A stretch of 6,678 nt of DNA from Clostridia bacterium. Its GTDB lineage: Bacteria; Bacillota; Clostridia; Oscillospirales; Acutalibacteraceae. The notes beneath the pieces were generated by a model. That model saw only the letters and a program-made list of their open reading frames with translations, ran no database searches and had not been told where the DNA came from. This document shows positions 5,014 to 6,678 of this stretch, piece after piece. How positions within the stretch are numbered: the first letter of the stretch is position 1; each line of letters starts with the position of its first letter. The DNA lies in NCBI GenBank assembly GCA_900767015.1, contig CAAFXQ010000041.1:1-6678 (forward strand), given 5' to 3'. The translations under genes were made by a program, and so were the position numbers.

Positions 5014-6104
5014 AAGTCACGGGACTCGAATGCGTTGATTTCAGAAACATCAGAAATGTAAGAATTGAGCCTTGCGAGGGCGTCAACGTGATTTACGGCG
5101 ACAACGCCCAAGGGAAAACCAACTTACTGGAAAGTATCTGGCTTTTTACCGGCTGCCGTTCCTTCCGGGGCACAAAGGACGCCGAGCTTATCAACTTCAA
5201 CGCAAAAAAGGCGAAGCTTTCGCTTGACTATTACGGCTACGACCGGGAACAGAACATTTCGCTTGAAATCGAAAAGGGCAGAAAGTTTGCTTTAAACGGC
5301 GTGAATCTCAAATCCCCGTCAAAAATCATGAGTGAATTTCTTGCGGTGGTTTTTTCTCCGGTTCATCTGTCCCTTATCAAGGACGGACCGTACGAAAGGC
5401 GGAAATTTCTTGATATTGCCATCAGTCAGCTTAAGCCGAAATACGCCGTTTCGCTTTCGCAGTACAACAAGGCGGTCGCTCAGCGGAATATTTTATTAAA
5501 AGACATCGCCTACCACGGCGAATTATACGATATGCTCGACATCTGGGAGGACAGAATCGCTTTTTATGCCGGCGAGGTTGTCCGTCAGCGAATCGGCTAT
5601 GTCAACCGGCTTGCCCCGTTCTGCGGCGAGATTTACGGCGGTATTTCGAACAAAAAAGAAGAATTGAGAGTCAGCTATGTGCAGGCCTGCCCTGCCGTCG
5701 GCGACAATAAAACGGAGCTTTACGAAAGCTTTAAAAGCTTACTTTTTGCTTCGAGAAAAAACGATATCCTGACCGGCTCGACCTCAGTCGGACCGCACCG
5801 GGACGATATTGAAATCAAGATAGACGGACTCACGGCTCGTTCCTACGGCTCACAGGGTCAGCAGAGATCAGCGGCGCTCGCTTTAAAGCTTGGCGAAGCG
5901 GCAGTAATAAAGGAGTTTTCCGGGGAACAGCCGGTGGCTCTTCTTGACGACGTGATGAGTGAGCTTGACGAGTCGAGACAGAATTATATTCTCAATCACA
6001 TCAAGGACTGGCAAGTGTTTATTACCTGCTGTGACCCGGGTTCGGTTAAAAATCTAAAAGACGGAAAAGCAATCCGGATTAAGGGCGGAAAAGCGAACGG
6101 GTGA
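5010..6104 (+). CDS. recF: DNA replication/repair protein RecF
   Basis: A 364-residue SMC-like ATPase that acts with RecO and RecR to load RecA at single-strand gaps and stalled forks; the length is normal for the family. Walker A is GDNAQGKT (30-37) with Lys36. The ABC signature is SYGSQGQQR (278-286). Walker B is VALLDDV (309-315) and the D-loop SELD (317-320). The region 120-250 is the lid/arm domain with the typical KDGPYERRKFLD stretch. The ATG shares ATGA with the yaaA stop and has GAGG seven bases upstream, so translation is coupled. No key residue is missing. gyrB, the usual next gene in many Bacillota, is not found within the remaining 570 bp. Confidence 0.97.
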   Translation: MKVTGLECVDFRNIRNVRIEPCEGVNVIYGDNAQGKTNLLESIWLFTGCRSFRGTKDAELINFNAKKAKLSLDYYGYDREQNISLEIEKGRKFALNGVNLKSPSKIMSEFLAVVFSPVHLSLIKDGPYERRKFLDIAISQLKPKYAVSLSQYNKAVAQRNILLKDIAYHGELYDMLDIWEDRIAFYAGEVVRQRIGYVNRLAPFCGEIYGGISNKKEELRVSYVQACPAVGDNKTELYESFKSLLFASRKNDILTGSTSVGPHRDDIEIKIDGLTARSYGSQGQQRSAALALKLGEAAVIKEFSGEQPVALLDDVMSELDESRQNYILNHIKDWQVFITCCDPGSVKNLKDGKAIRIKGGKANG

Positions 6105-6149
6105 AAAAAAGATATCAAGCTAATTCGATAATTTACACAGGTGATCAAT

Positions 6150-6449
6150 ATGGATAAATTTCGACCGGATGTCAAAGCATTGATTACGCTGACCAGAAAA
6201 AATCCGGTGAAAAGCGGATATCGTCCTGCTCACAAAATAGGGGAGTATATGACAACCGGAATACAGCAGTATTACAATACAGATGAACTCAAATGCGGAG
6301 AAACCGTTGAGGGTACCATTTCATTTATTACGCCGGAGTATTATCCGCACTCTTTAGAAGTAGGAATGCGTCTTGTTTTTCAGGAGGGTGAGCGGATAAC
6401 CGGCTATGCTGATATTGTAGAAATATATAATGAATTATTAGTAAGATAA
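6150..6449 (+). CDS. Orphan EF-Tu C-terminal-domain-like protein
   Basis: A 99-residue protein resembling the third beta-barrel domain of translation factor EF-Tu without a GTPase domain. SGYRPAHKI (22-30) corresponds to the GYRPQF strand of EF-Tu, and ETVEGTISFITPEYYP (51-66) followed by VGMRLVFQEGERITGYADIVEIYN (71-94) corresponds to the EGLRFAIREGGRTVGAG end. Standalone proteins of this shape occur widely in bacteria with no known job. I chose the ATG at 6150 over the in-frame GTG at 6141, because that GTG lies inside the ribosome site AGGTGAT, five bases before the ATG. It sits 45 bp after recF and may be co-transcribed. Its codons are richer in A/T (ATA, TTA, AAT) than those of dnaA-recF, which suggests a separate history. 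Function unknown. Confidence 0.8.
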   Translation: MDKFRPDVKALITLTRKNPVKSGYRPAHKIGEYMTTGIQQYYNTDELKCGETVEGTISFITPEYYPHSLEVGMRLVFQEGERITGYADIVEIYNELLVR

Positions 6450-6467
6450 TTTAAGGTTAGCGGTAGA

Positions 6468-6511
6468 GGGACTCCCTCAGTCACTTCGTGACATCTCTGC
6501 TGACAGAGAGG
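6468..6511 (-). repeat. Modular palindromic repeat, copy 2
   Basis: Read on the minus strand it gives a hairpin TCTCTG-TCAG-CAGAGA (6509-6494), a T/AT linker, GTCAC-GAA-GTGAC (6492-6480) and a tail TGAGGGAGTCCC. It has the same part order as copies 1 and 3. The tail extends into GAGGG-ACT-CCCTC (6466-6478), a further small palindrome. It lies 20 bp after the EF-Tu-like gene. There is no T-tract, so I do not call it a terminator. Confidence 0.75.
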
Positions 6512-6554
6512 TTTCTCACTGACCATCAGTACAAGGTAAAATTCTTCTAAACTT

Positions 6555-6598
6555 ACTCCCTCCGACGGCTTACGCCGCCACCTCCCTCAAGAGGGAGG
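6555..6598 (-). repeat. Modular palindromic repeat, copy 4 (variant second stem)
   Basis: Read on the minus strand it has a perfect 8-bp hairpin CCTCCCTC-TT-GAGGGAGG (6598-6581), a T linker, a second hairpin GGCGGC-GTAA-GCCGTC (6579-6564; one G-T pair, and a GNRA-type loop if transcribed) and the tail GGAGGGAGT. The architecture is that of the other copies, but the GTCACGAAGTGAC module has been replaced by an unrelated stem. The 43 bp between copies 2 and 4 and the 35 bp between copies 4 and 3 hold nothing I recognise. Confidence 0.7.
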
Positions 6599-6633
6599 CT
6601 TGATTCAATTTTCCTTGAGGTTTCTTATATTTG

Positions 6634-6678
6634 GCTCCCTCTTTGAGGGAGCTGTCACGAAGTGACTGAGGGAGTCCC
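6634..6678 (+). repeat. Modular palindromic repeat, copy 3, at window end
   Basis: The hairpin GCTCCCTC-TTT-GAGGGAGC (6634-6652) is followed by T, then GTCAC-GAA-GTGAC (6654-6666), then TGAGGGAGTCCC. The CTCCCTC arm can pair with either of two GAGGGAG copies, one on each side of the GTCAC hairpin, so two exclusive folds are possible. The copy runs to the window edge and may continue. Confidence 0.75.

Noticed and set aside
6131..6139. ATTTACACA before the EF-Tu-like gene, and TTATCCGCA inside it, as DnaA boxes
   Set aside because: Single one-mismatch matches are expected by chance in several kilobases, and they are not clustered.
6581..6605. 8-bp GC-rich hairpin as a terminator for the recF operon
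   Set aside because: It is followed by CTTGATTC rather than a T-tract and is fully explained as part of a repeat copy.

Overview
The window is a chromosomal replication-origin locus from a low-to-mid GC Bacillota. The best guess is a gut-type Clostridia of the Oscillospirales/Ruminococcaceae kind, judged from the gene order dnaA-dnaN-yaaA-recF, the Clostridia-like sequences of DnaN and the S4 protein, and a style of palindromic intergenic repeat I associate with that group. That taxonomic call is inference. The gene calls are firm.

Layout from left to right. Positions 1-346 hold no gene. They carry short perfect hairpins packed one after another (several with GNA-type triloops) and a 14-bp tandem duplication. 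Positions 347-1812 (minus strand) are a two-gene base-excision-repair operon, ogg then nth, coupled by an ATGA stop/start overlap. Positions 1813-2109 are the divergent control region. It has a near-ideal extended -10 promoter pointing at dnaA, a 13-bp palindrome at the predicted transcription start, a 35-bp pure-AT tract and a leader of about 220 nt. dnaA follows (2110-3423). The 233-bp dnaA-dnaN gap looks like the functional origin: TTTTTAACA-type DnaA boxes, a parS-like site, and a box followed by GCCC and five tandem CTA triplets, which is the layout of the Bacillus basal unwinding element (DnaA-trios). dnaN, the S4-domain gene yaaA and recF follow as a tight operon, with yaaA and recF again joined by ATGA. 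A small orphan EF-Tu domain-3-like gene (6150-6449) comes next. The last 229 bp hold three more copies of the modular palindromic repeat seen at the left edge.

How it works together. DnaA would bind the boxes in the downstream gap and load onto the CTA repeats to open the duplex. DnaN is the sliding clamp, RecF loads the recombination machinery at gaps, and Ogg and Nth remove oxidised bases. The points most worth a second look are: (1) the DNA-reading turn of DnaA is GGKHYSTV instead of the usual GGRDHTTV, alongside boxes that depart from TTATCCACA; (2) a modular repeat family whose first stem changes sequence but keeps pairing, with copies at both ends of the origin segment; (3) a degenerate parS-like palindrome inside the origin; (4) the absence of rpmH upstream of dnaA and of gyrB just after recF.
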